A DNA stretch of 5,560 bases. Source: Coriobacteriia bacterium (GTDB lineage Bacteria > Actinomycetota > Coriobacteriia > Anaerosomatales > JAHIQC01). Positions 1-5,560 of the stretch are shown here, piece by piece (within the stretch, counting starts at the first letter, position 1; each line of letters begins with the position of its first letter). The DNA lies in NCBI GenBank assembly GCA_030653635.1, contig JAURYZ010000194.1, positions 1-5,560 of the forward strand. Direction: 5' to 3'. The position numbers and the translations under genes are program-made. The notes under the pieces were generated by a model. The model did no database searches. It was not told the origin of the DNA and saw only the letters and a program-made list of their open reading frames with translations.

Positions 1-1550
1 CTCTCATGTCCTCGATCATGGACGAGATCAGTGTTGTTGACAGCTTGCTTCTGGACCGCAGGCGGGGAGAGATCGCTTTGCTGAAGCAGTACAGTGACGA
101 CGTCTCCCGCACCTCCGTTGTCATCACCGATCTTCAGGAGCAGGGCATGCGTTTGCGCATGCTCCCCGTGTCGACCGTGTTCCAGGCGTTCCCTCGCGCC
201 GTTCGTGATTTGGCGCACTCATTCAAGAAGGACGTCGAGCTCGTGATCGAGGGCGGCGATACGGAACTGGACAAGAAGGTGCTCGAGGAGATCAACGATC
301 CACTCGTGCACATCATGCGCAATGCCGTCGACCACGGCATCGAGTCGCCCGAGGAGCGCATCGCTGCCGGCAAGTCTCCGAGCGGCACCATACGTATGGC
401 GGCTAGGCAAGAGGGTGACCACATAGTGATCGAGGTCTCCGACGACGGGGCCGGCATCGATCCGGAGCGAGTCAAGGCGGCTGCCGTACGCAAAGGGTAC
501 ATCTCCGAGGCGGAAGCCAACTCGATGTCTCCTCGCGAGGCTATCTACCTAATCTTTGAAAAGGGCTTCTCGACCAACGCCATCATCACCGAGATCTCTG
601 GACGTGGTGTCGGCATGGATGTCGTCAGAGAGTTCATTGTCGAGAAGCTCAAGGGCTCACTCGATGTTCAAAGCGAGCTTGGACAAGGCTCATCCTTTCG
701 CCTGACCATACCGCTTACACTCGCCATCATCCGGGCACTCATGTTGCGCGTGGGCGATCAGGTATACGCTATGCCCACGGCATCCATTGCTGAGACGATG
801 CGCATCGCTCCGACCGAGATCATGAAAGTCGAGGGTCGCGAGGTGATCAGGCGCCAGCGTAGAACCATCCCACTGGTCCCGCTCGGCGACATCTTGGGCG
901 TGACGCATTCTTTACACGAGGGCGCGAAGATCCCAATAGCCACCATCAGCTTCTCAGGGCACCGCATGGGATTCATGGTGGACGCGCTTGTGGGAGAGCA
1001 GCAGATTGTCATCAAACCACTGGGCACTCATCTGCTCAAGGTCGATAACGTCGCCGGAGTCACGATTCTGGGAGCCGGGGAGGTCGTGCCGATTCTCAAC
1101 ATCCCCGACCTTATGGCCAATGCGCGACATCGGGCAGGGCAAAGGACAGGCGGCCAGGTGGCAGTCAAGGAGCACTCCGGTCCTCGCAAAATACTTATCT
1201 GCGAAGATTCGTTCACCACGCGTGAGTTAGAGCGTTCGATATTTGAGGCCGCAGGCTATGAGGTCGAAGTTGCTATGGACGGGGCGATGGGTCTTGCCAA
1301 GCTTCGGGAGGGCCTCGAAGTTGATGCGGTCGTTTCCGATGTCCAGATGCCCAACATGACCGGCTTTGAACTCACCAGAGCGATCAAGTCCGACGCTGGA
1401 TTGCGGGATATCCCGGTCATCATCGTCACCTCCTTGGAGCGCGATGAGGAGAAGGCCGAGGGTATCGATGCCGGCGCTGACGCATACATCACCAAGTCCG
1501 TATTCAACCAGGACACGCTGCTTGACACAGTCGAGCGCCTGATCCGCTGA
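1..1550 (+). CDS. cheA: Hybrid chemotaxis histidine kinase CheA with C-terminal receiver domain (5'-partial)
   Basis: This is the core and tail of a CheA-type kinase, which autophosphorylates a histidine in response to receptors and passes the phosphate to response regulators. The frame is open to the left edge (a Leu codon precedes the first visible Met, at 6), and the visible protein begins inside the P3 dimerisation helices, so the true start and the His-containing P1 domain lie upstream. Counting from that Met, the end of P3 spans about 1-65. The P4 ATPase follows, with the N box HIMRNAVDHGIE (102-113), G1 DDGAG (146-150), F box FEKGFST (184-190) and G2 GRGVGMD (199-205). A CheW-like P5 domain spans about 236-372. 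After a hydrophilic linker (about 373-394) comes a receiver domain with acidic pair E400/D401, phospho-acceptor D445 (SDVQMP), T475 and K497. It is cytoplasmic and works with receptors and CheW. The kinase motifs look intact. The fused receiver may act as phosphate sink or output. Family assignment is secure; whether it controls flagella, type IV pili or another output cannot be told here. Confidence 0.95.
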   Translation, partial: LMSSIMDEISVVDSLLLDRRRGEIALLKQYSDDVSRTSVVITDLQEQGMRLRMLPVSTVFQAFPRAVRDLAHSFKKDVELVIEGGDTELDKKVLEEINDPLVHIMRNAVDHGIESPEERIAAGKSPSGTIRMAARQEGDHIVIEVSDDGAGIDPERVKAAAVRKGYISEAEANSMSPREAIYLIFEKGFSTNAIITEISGRGVGMDVVREFIVEKLKGSLDVQSELGQGSSFRLTIPLTLAIIRALMLRVGDQVYAMPTASIAETMRIAPTEIMKVEGREVIRRQRRTIPLVPLGDILGVTHSLHEGAKIPIATISFSGHRMGFMVDALVGEQQIVIKPLGTHLLKVDNVAGVTILGAGEVVPILNIPDLMANARHRAGQRTGGQVAVKEHSGPRKILICEDSFTTRELERSIFEAAGYEVEVAMDGAMGLAKLREGLEVDAVVSDVQMPNMTGFELTRAIKSDAGLRDIPVIIVTSLERDEEKAEGIDAGADAYITKSVFNQDTLLDTVERLIR

Positions 1551-1564
1551 TTTTCGGAGGCCGC

Positions 1565-2623
1565 GTGCCCGTATCGGGTCGCATTCGCGTGCTAATCGTC
1601 GACGATTCGCTCGTCGCGCGCGAGATGCTCACACAGATTCTAGCGACTGATTCCTCGATAGAGGTGGTCGGAGTCGCTCGCGACGGCCAAGAGGCGGTCA
1701 ATGCGGTCGCACAGCTGAAGCCCGACCTAGTGACCATGGACATCCACATGCCCAAGATGGATGGTCTTCTGGCGACCGAGCAAATCATGGCGTATCACCC
1801 GACCCCGATTCTCGTTGTCTCATCGTCTGTACACGGCGAGGGGATGGGACGCGCCTTTGACGCTCTGCAAATGGGCGCTCTAGAGGTAATCAAGAAGCCT
1901 GAGCCGCGAGACTGGGCCGATCTGGAGCGCATTGGTTGCGATGTCATTCGCAAGGTCAAGCTACTCTCCCGCGTCAGCGTGATCACTCACATCAAGGGCA
2001 GAAGGCGCGCCATAGTAGAGCCGGCCGGTTCGACGGTGCGGCACGCTGGTCGATTGGGAGTCCGGTCGATTGTGGCAATCGGGTCATCGACCGGCGGCCC
2101 GAGCGCGCTGCTGAACGTGCTTGGCCGCTTGCCCAAGGAGTTCCCAGTTCCAATCGTCATCGCTCAACACATCTCCGAAGGATTTGTTCCCGGGCTCGTG
2201 GGCTGGCTGGACTCCGGGTGTGCCATACAGGTGCTTGAGGCGGTTGATGGCCAGATTGCACAATCAGGCTGTGCCTACCTTGCTCCCACCGGCTCGAACT
2301 TGGAGATGGATGGCTACGCCATGCGTTTTTCGGCTCCGCAGGCTGGGCAGTTGTACATCCCGTGCGCTGACACGCTATTCATATCGGTGGCAAACAGCTT
2401 CTCGCGCAGCGCCGTTGGGGTCATCCTCACCGGCATGGGGGCGGATGGCGCGGAAGGGCTTAAGCGCTTGCATGATGCCGGCGCGGCCACGATAGGCCAA
2501 GACGAGGAGTCCTCAACGGTCTATGGTATGCCCAAGGCCGCCGCCGATCTGGGTGCCGTGGACGAGGTTCGGACTGTCAATGAGGTCGCTGCGGCAATCG
2601 AGCGCCTCGTCGCCCAGGCCTGA
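1565..2623 (+). CDS. cheB: Chemotaxis response regulator protein-glutamate methylesterase CheB
   Basis: CheB removes methyl groups from, or deamidates, glutamyl/glutaminyl residues of chemoreceptors, giving adaptation; phosphorylation by CheA activates it. The 352-residue protein is full length for the family. The N-terminal receiver (about 7-125) has the acidic pair D13/D14, phospho-acceptor D59 (MDIHMPKMDG) and K110 or K111. A linker rich in Arg/Lys (about 126-165) leads to the esterase domain (about 167-350), with the catalytic triad readable as S175 (GSSTGG), H202 (AQHISEGF) and D294 (TGMGADG). The C-terminal QDEESSTVYGMPKAA stretch is typical of CheB. The GTG start is chosen because GGAGG (1556-1560) sits 4 bases upstream and the receiver begins immediately; the next in-frame Met (residue 22) would cut into the receiver. 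The gene follows the hybrid cheA by 14 bases and is surely co-transcribed. A small oddity is that the common MPPGFT segment after the catalytic His reads ISEGFV, which may affect substrate contact but not catalysis. Confidence 0.96.
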   Translation: MPVSGRIRVLIVDDSLVAREMLTQILATDSSIEVVGVARDGQEAVNAVAQLKPDLVTMDIHMPKMDGLLATEQIMAYHPTPILVVSSSVHGEGMGRAFDALQMGALEVIKKPEPRDWADLERIGCDVIRKVKLLSRVSVITHIKGRRRAIVEPAGSTVRHAGRLGVRSIVAIGSSTGGPSALLNVLGRLPKEFPVPIVIAQHISEGFVPGLVGWLDSGCAIQVLEAVDGQIAQSGCAYLAPTGSNLEMDGYAMRFSAPQAGQLYIPCADTLFISVANSFSRSAVGVILTGMGADGAEGLKRLHDAGAATIGQDEESSTVYGMPKAAADLGAVDEVRTVNEVAAAIERLVAQA

Positions 2624-2631
2624 GCACTCCA

Positions 2632-2660
2632 CGGTTCACGGAGCGTCGATCCGCGAACCG
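2632..2660 (+). terminator. Imperfect hairpin just after cheB, possible terminator
   Basis: Nine bases after the cheB stop, CGGTTCACGGA (2632-2642) can pair with TCCGCGAACCG (2650-2660) around a 7-base loop, giving an 11-bp stem with a single internal A-C mismatch. The following bases (2661-2674) are only moderately T-rich, with no proper T tract, so a canonical Rho-independent terminator is not shown. Its position between two functionally unrelated operons makes a terminator or mRNA 3'-end stabiliser the best reading. Confidence 0.45.
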
Positions 2661-2683
2661 CTCTCTTGGCTGTCGCGAACGCA

Positions 2684-2705
2684 TTGTGTGATGAGTGTCA
2701 CACAA
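2684..2705. promoter_or_regulatory. Perfect palindrome matching a CRP/FNR-family operator (site 1)
   Basis: The sequence is TTGTGTGA-N6-TCACACAA, a perfect 8-bp inverted repeat with spacer TGAGTG. Its core TGTGA-N6-TCACA equals the half-site pattern and spacing recognised by CRP-type regulators. It lies about 200 bases before the start of the hydrogenase operon and 60 bases after cheB, so the hydrogenase genes are the likely target. The 12 bases between TTGTG and CACAA rule out the Rex spacing (8 bases). Which CRP/FNR-family protein binds is not visible here. Confidence 0.6.
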
Positions 2706-2732
2706 ATCGACCGATCTTCGCTGATTCATCCA

Positions 2733-2752
2733 TGTGTAAGACCGCTCACACC
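2733..2752. promoter_or_regulatory. Second CRP/FNR-like half-site pair (site 2)
   Basis: TGTGTAA-N6-TCACACC repeats the pattern of site 1 (TGTGTGA-N6-TCACACA) with two differences outside the spacer. The core is TGTAA-N6-TCACA, one mismatch from the CRP consensus. Its centre is 48 bases downstream of the centre of site 1. Two related sites in one short gap are unlikely to be chance and suggest a double-operator promoter for the hydrogenase operon. Confidence 0.5.
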
Positions 2753-2776
2753 TTTTCGGGTGCCGTTCACGCCGCT

Positions 2777-2839
2777 GTACTTAATAGTCAGTACCTGACC
2801 GCCGATGTAATCCGAAGAGCGTTTGTCCAGCCGGTACTG
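2777..2839 (+). repeat. Cluster of overlapping GTACT/AGTAC inverted repeats
   Basis: Three pairings share the same bases. GTACT (2777-2781) can pair with AGTAC (2790-2794) around an 8-base loop. GTCAG (2787-2791) can pair with CTGAC (2795-2799) around 3 bases. CAGTACC (2789-2795) can pair with GGTACTG (2833-2839) around 37 bases. In RNA these stems are mutually exclusive; in DNA they could be operator half-sites. Each stem is short (5-7 bp), so function is uncertain. Confidence 0.4.
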
Positions 2840-2877
2840 GACGTAGTGCGACCTATGCTAGCGACAGACATCGTGCA

Positions 2878-2888
2878 AAGGGGTGAGG
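2878..2888 (+). promoter_or_regulatory. Ribosome binding site fixing the GTG start of the HdrA/MvhD fusion
   Basis: AAGGGG (2878-2883) and GAGG (2885-2888) lie directly before the GTG at 2893, with GAGG 4 bases and AAGGGG 9 bases away. They support this GTG, because the protein aligns from its first residues with the HdrA N-terminal pattern (short hydrophobic strand, then a CGG motif). Confidence 0.65.
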
Positions 2889-2892
2889 CATC

Positions 2893-4500
2893 GTGCCACT
2901 AGGCTTGTATGTATCCCGCTGTGGAGGCAAAGTCGACGACGTCATCGACGTGGACGCAGCTATCGCAGGAGTCGCTGCGCGTGCTGCGGTCGTACGTGTT
3001 TTCGATGACCTGTTCGATCCCGCCGCGCAAGAGCGGGTGAGACGCGATGTGGTCGACGCCGAACTCGACGGGGTTGTCCTCGCAGGTCATTCCATCGAGC
3101 GGTACACGAAGAGCCTATCCGGACGCCACCTCATCGAGGGCATCGTCGCGGCAGGCATCAATCCGAACAGGGTCGTGGCAGCAAACATCCTAGAGCAGGT
3201 TGCCTTGGTTCATGCCGACGATCCGGTCGGTGCAACTGCCAAGGCCAAGGCTGTCATTGAGGATGCGTGCCGTAGAGTCGAGCTTTCCGATGAGGCAGAG
3301 GGCATCGTCTGTGAGCCCCGCCGGTCGGTTCTCATCCTCGGAGTCACGACCGAAGCCGTCGTTGCGGCCCAGCGGCTCCTGCAGCTTGGGTTTTCGGTGG
3401 TTCTGGCGGATCGGGGCGAGGGCCTTTCCCATGCTTTGCAGCCGTCGAGCCTCAAGGCCACTTCGGCCTATGTCGCCGGCCATCCCAACGCGGAGTTCGT
3501 CGATGGTGCGCGCATCTCAGATGGTTCGGGTTGGGTCGGCGACTTCGATATCGTGCTGAACTCGGACGCCGGTTCAGCGCACTACAGAGTCGGAGGCATT
3601 CTCTTGGCTCGCCCGGACGTCACGCAGTGGATCGAGGAGCTTCGCGGCCACTTCAAAGTCGATATAGACGAGAACGGGCATGCCCGTTCCATCGATCCGG
3701 ACACTCATCCCTCCGAGACCATCGATCCGGGCATTATGGTCGTTCCCGTACGCGGGAGCGGAGACAGAACGCGCGAGAAGGTCGCGGCCGCAGACTCGGC
3801 GGCGATGGCTCTTGTCCTTCAGCTGTCTCAGCCCACAACGGTCCACTACATGGATGTCTCCGAGGTTGACGAAACTCTATGCGGCGGCTGTGCGTCGTGT
3901 GTGCGCACCTGCGCATTCGGGGCGTGCAGTATAGGCGAGGACGGTTTCTCTCATGTCGATGTTCGCCGTTGCCGCGCATGCGGCAAGTGCGTGGTCTCAT
4001 GTCCGGTGGGCGCAAGAGACATCATCAGCGCGCCACACGATTACCTCATCGAGACGATCAGGGGACTTGCAGACTCCGAGGTCGAAGGGGAAAAGGTCCT
4101 GGGCTTCTTGTGTGCTGGCTGTGGATACCCTGCGGCCGACGGCGCATCCGCCTACGTCGAAGAGAGCGGCGAATCCTATCCCGCATCCTTCTTGCCACTA
4201 CGCATTCCATGCGGTGGGCGGCTGGACACCCTCTACGTCCTGGAGGCCTTCAAGGCCGGCTTTGACGGTGTGACGGTGTTCCGTTGCCGCGAAGGTCACT
4301 GTCATAATCTGATCGGGAACCTCGACATGGACCGCAGGATGAACCTTCTGCGCACCGTCTTGCGCTCGCGCCACCTGGACGATGCCCGCCTGCGAATCGT
4401 GGACATCTCGCCCTTCGAAGGCGAGCGGTTCGTGGAGCAGATCAACGCGGTATATGCCACCTTGGGCTCCCTCACCAACGGCAAGGGAGGCCCGCAATGA
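2893..4500 (+). CDS. mvhD: Condensed HdrA-like protein fused to a 2x[4Fe-4S] ferredoxin and an MvhD domain (hydrogenase iron-sulfur subunit)
   Basis: This 535-residue cytoplasmic protein probably carries electrons between the hydrogenase encoded next and a partner oxidoreductase. Residues 3-135 match the HdrA N-terminal domain (LYVSRCGG at 5-12, ANILEQVALVH at 97-107). Residues 145-172 are a Rossmann-like strand-helix-strand whose FAD glycine motif is reduced to G150-VTTEAV. Residues 278-312 resemble the HdrA segment that closes the FAD domain. Two [4Fe-4S] motifs follow, C330/C333/C336/C340 and C360/C363/C366/C370. The MvhD domain (about 400-520), which in Mvh hydrogenases binds [2Fe-2S], has C407/C410, C440, C465 and C470-H471, all at positions typical of the family. 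HdrA alone is usually about 650 residues, and here there is no cysteine from 141 to 329, so much of the FAD/thioredoxin-reductase-like domain and its cluster appear lost. It heads the operon and overlaps the small-subunit gene by 4 bases (ATGA). MvhD and ferredoxin assignments are firm; loss of flavin binding is inferred. Confidence 0.9.
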   Translation: MPLGLYVSRCGGKVDDVIDVDAAIAGVAARAAVVRVFDDLFDPAAQERVRRDVVDAELDGVVLAGHSIERYTKSLSGRHLIEGIVAAGINPNRVVAANILEQVALVHADDPVGATAKAKAVIEDACRRVELSDEAEGIVCEPRRSVLILGVTTEAVVAAQRLLQLGFSVVLADRGEGLSHALQPSSLKATSAYVAGHPNAEFVDGARISDGSGWVGDFDIVLNSDAGSAHYRVGGILLARPDVTQWIEELRGHFKVDIDENGHARSIDPDTHPSETIDPGIMVVPVRGSGDRTREKVAAADSAAMALVLQLSQPTTVHYMDVSEVDETLCGGCASCVRTCAFGACSIGEDGFSHVDVRRCRACGKCVVSCPVGARDIISAPHDYLIETIRGLADSEVEGEKVLGFLCAGCGYPAADGASAYVEESGESYPASFLPLRIPCGGRLDTLYVLEAFKAGFDGVTVFRCREGHCHNLIGNLDMDRRMNLLRTVLRSRHLDDARLRIVDISPFEGERFVEQINAVYATLGSLTNGKGGPQ

Positions 4501-5381
4501 GCAAGCCAAGATTGGCGCATGTAGTTCTTGGGGGCTGCGAAGGATGCTACGTCTCGCTTCTTGACGCCGGAGCGGCGCTGCTGCCTCTCCTTGAGGCCGT
4601 GGATCTTGTGGCTTCACCTCTTGTGGCCGAAGACGACCTGACTGATTGCGACGTGTGCCTCGTAGAGGGTGCGGTCACCACGGAGCGAGACATCGAGAAA
4701 CTGCTTCAAGCTCGCAAGGCGAGCCGTACATTGGTTGCTGTCGGTTCGTGCGCCGTGCTCGGTGGCATCGGTGGATTACGCAACCTCTCGACGCGCGCTG
4801 AGGTGCTCGATACGGCACTCGGGGTCGGGGAGCGACCGACCGGCGTGCCGGAGCTCACAGCGCGCGTGCAGCCGATCTCGGACTTCGTGACCGTGGACAT
4901 GTCCGTACCGGGCTGTGCGCCCGAGACCGAGACCCTGCTCGAGGCGCTGACTGCAGCGCTTGAGGGTCGCGATTGGGCCCTGCCACGCCGCAACATGTGC
5001 GACGAGTGCGGTCGCACCAAGGTCAAGCTCCTCGAGCATTCCTCGGAGTTCGTCTCTGATTCGGTCTACGCGATCATGGAACTCGACGAGATCGATCCGG
5101 AACTCTGCTTCCTTGAACAGGGTGTCATTTGCATGGGCCCGATGACTCGCGAAGGTTGCGGCGCCCGCTGCACCGTCGCGGGTGTGCCTTGTCGTGGATG
5201 CCAAGGCCCGAGCCGTCCAGAGTTCGAGCAGGGCGGCAAGATGGTCGATGCTCTGGCGGCGGTACTGCCTGCAGGCGCGATCATGTTCATGGACGACTTA
5301 GTGGGCACTGGATACCGATTCAGCATGCCGATCTCGATATTTCCCACAATCTATGACCACGGAGGTGATGACGATGAGTGA
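4497..5381 (+). CDS. mvhG: Cytoplasmic [NiFe] hydrogenase small subunit, MvhG type (group 3)
   Basis: The small subunit carries the iron-sulfur chain that takes electrons from the NiFe centre of the large subunit to the MvhD domain. The 294-residue protein has no Tat signal, fitting a soluble group 3 enzyme. The proximal cluster ligands are C14 and C17 (GGCEGC), C85 (GSCAVLGG) and C140 (PGCAPE). Eight more cysteines, C168/C171 (MCDECGR), C204, C212, C221, C225, C232 and C235 (GCGARC, VPCRGC), suit two further [4Fe-4S] clusters. The stretch CFLEQGVICMGPMTREGCGARC is characteristic of MvhG/VhuG-like subunits. The ATG start overlaps the previous stop (ATGA), with GGGAGG (4485-4490) six bases upstream, indicating translational coupling. 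The last residues, an acidic DDDE tail, are encoded by the bases that also serve as ribosome binding site and start of the next gene. Related soluble hydrogenases (groups 3b-3d) share the fold, but the adjacent MvhD domain favours 3c. Confidence 0.94.
   Translation: MSKPRLAHVVLGGCEGCYVSLLDAGAALLPLLEAVDLVASPLVAEDDLTDCDVCLVEGAVTTERDIEKLLQARKASRTLVAVGSCAVLGGIGGLRNLSTRAEVLDTALGVGERPTGVPELTARVQPISDFVTVDMSVPGCAPETETLLEALTAALEGRDWALPRRNMCDECGRTKVKLLEHSSEFVSDSVYAIMELDEIDPELCFLEQGVICMGPMTREGCGARCTVAGVPCRGCQGPSRPEFEQGGKMVDALAAVLPAGAIMFMDDLVGTGYRFSMPISIFPTIYDHGGDDDE
5361..5369 (+). promoter_or_regulatory. Very strong Shine-Dalgarno for the hydrogenase large subunit, inside mvhG
   Basis: GGAGGTGAT is a nine-base match to the usual anti-Shine-Dalgarno end of bacterial 16S rRNA. 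It sits inside the last codons of the small-subunit gene. The GGAGG core is 8 bases from ATG 5374, which decides that start over the in-frame ATG at 5368, which overlaps the site itself. Confidence 0.7.
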
Positions 5382-5560
5382 AGTCATCCACCTTCCAGAC
5401 ACCAAGCGGATCGAAGGCCATGGGCGTATCTCGTTGTTCCTGGGCGATGACGGCCTTGTGCAGGATGCCCATTTCGAGATAACGGAGTTCCGCGGTTTCG
5501 AGAAGTTTCTGCAGGACCGGATGATCTGGGAGATGCCGCTTATCACAAGCCGTATCTGCG
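5374..5560 (+). CDS. mvhA: Cytoplasmic [NiFe] hydrogenase large subunit, MvhA type (3'-partial)
   Basis: This is the N-terminal 62 residues of the catalytic subunit, which holds the NiFe(CN)2CO centre and splits or forms H2. It shows the family opening KRIEGHGRI (11-19), the conserved FRGFEKFL (39-46) and the start of the L1 motif, SRIC (59-62), where C62 is the first of the four cysteines that bind the active-site metals. The window ends at this residue, so the second L1 cysteine and the C-terminal DPCxxC pair are outside. The start at 5374 overlaps the small-subunit gene by 8 bases and is set by the strong Shine-Dalgarno. Maturation proteases and Hyp genes are not in view. Assignment to MvhA rather than HoxH or other group 3 relatives rests on the FRGFEKFL signature and on the MvhD-MvhG context. 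Confidence 0.93.
   Translation, partial: MSEVIHLPDTKRIEGHGRISLFLGDDGLVQDAHFEITEFRGFEKFLQDRMIWEMPLITSRIC

Larger units (their letters stand above)
2753..2892 (+). promoter_or_regulatory. Probable promoter and leader region of the hydrogenase operon
   Basis: These 140 non-coding bases lie between the operator-like sites and the first hydrogenase gene and should contain its promoter. I could not find a convincing -35/-10 pair. Weak -10 candidates are CTTAAT (2780-2785), TGTAAT (2806-2811) and TATGCT (2854-2859), none with a good -35 at 16-18 bases, as is common at activator-dependent promoters. The region also holds the GTACT-type repeat cluster listed separately. The transcription start is therefore unknown. 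Confidence 0.4.

Noticed and set aside
1..60. An N-terminally truncated or broken cheA lacking the phosphotransfer domain
   Set aside because: The reading frame is open to the window edge and the first residues are mid-helix of the dimerisation domain, so the missing part is simply outside the window.
2684..2705. Rex (NADH-sensing) operator
   Set aside because: TTGTG and CACAA are present, but Rex sites have 8 bases between them and this site has 12; the CRP-type TGTGA-N6-TCACA spacing fits exactly.
2523..2798. A 91-codon open frame overlapping the end of cheB
   Set aside because: It is an alternative frame of cheB's conserved C-terminus running into the gap; low-complexity Ser/Arg/Pro-rich translation and no ribosome binding site.
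2666..2902. A 78-codon open frame in the gap between cheB and the hydrogenase operon
   Set aside because: It needs a TTG start with no Shine-Dalgarno, runs through both operator-like sites, overlaps the hydrogenase gene start, and its translation has no recognisable motif.
4198..4617. A 139-codon open frame on the minus strand
   Set aside because: It lies antisense to the conserved MvhD cysteine motifs and the start of mvhG; long antisense frames are expected in GC-rich coding DNA, and no family is recognisable.
4776..5204. A 142-codon open frame on the minus strand
   Set aside because: It is antisense to the highly conserved small-subunit cluster motifs, with no supporting features of its own.
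1..5560. CRISPR arrays, insertion sequences, tRNA or rRNA genes
   Set aside because: No regularly spaced repeats, transposase-like frames, terminal inverted repeats or tRNA-like cloverleaf were seen; nearly all of the window is accounted for by conserved genes.

Overview
The window carries the end of a chemotaxis-type signalling operon followed by the start of a cytoplasmic [NiFe] hydrogenase operon. All genes are on the + strand. Base composition looks moderately GC-rich (roughly 60%, not counted exactly). Two of the four visible starts are GTG, and spacing is tight or overlapping within each operon. The organism is most likely an anaerobic or facultative bacterium with H2 metabolism. A deep anaerobic actinobacterial lineage would fit, but that is a weak inference from general impression; Desulfobacterota or Chloroflexota relatives cannot be excluded.

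Region 1 (1-2623), signalling. The window opens inside a hybrid CheA kinase that has a receiver domain fused to its C-terminus. Its phosphotransfer (His-containing) domain lies upstream of the window. Fourteen bases later comes a complete CheB, with an N-terminal receiver and a C-terminal methylesterase carrying the full catalytic triad. Together they supply the kinase, a phosphate sink or output receiver, and receptor demethylation for an adaptation-capable pathway. The rest (receptors, CheW, CheR) is presumably upstream.

Region 2 (2624-2892), a 269-base non-coding gap. It starts with an imperfect 11-bp hairpin that may end cheB transcription. It then holds a perfect 22-bp palindrome, and 48 bases on a second related site; both match the CRP/FNR-family pattern TGTGA-N6-TCACA. 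Beyond these is a cluster of GTACT/AGTAC repeats that could form mutually exclusive hairpins, then a strong Shine-Dalgarno before a GTG start. No convincing -35/-10 pair was found.

Region 3 (2893-5560), hydrogenase. The first gene encodes a fusion of a much-shortened HdrA-like protein, a two-cluster ferredoxin module and an MvhD [2Fe-2S] domain. It overlaps by 4 bases the small subunit (MvhG-like, 12 cysteines in a three-cluster pattern). That gene overlaps by 8 bases the large subunit (MvhA-like), which is cut by the window end exactly at its first nickel-ligand motif. The D-G-A order is that of methanogen Mvh hydrogenases. Electrons from H2 would run from the NiFe site through the MvhG clusters and the MvhD [2Fe-2S] centre into the ferredoxin clusters of the fusion.

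The most unusual point is that the HdrA part lacks the usual glycine signature for FAD, has no cysteine between residues 140 and 330, and is a few hundred residues too short. It may have lost flavin-based electron bifurcation and kept only a wiring or scaffold role.
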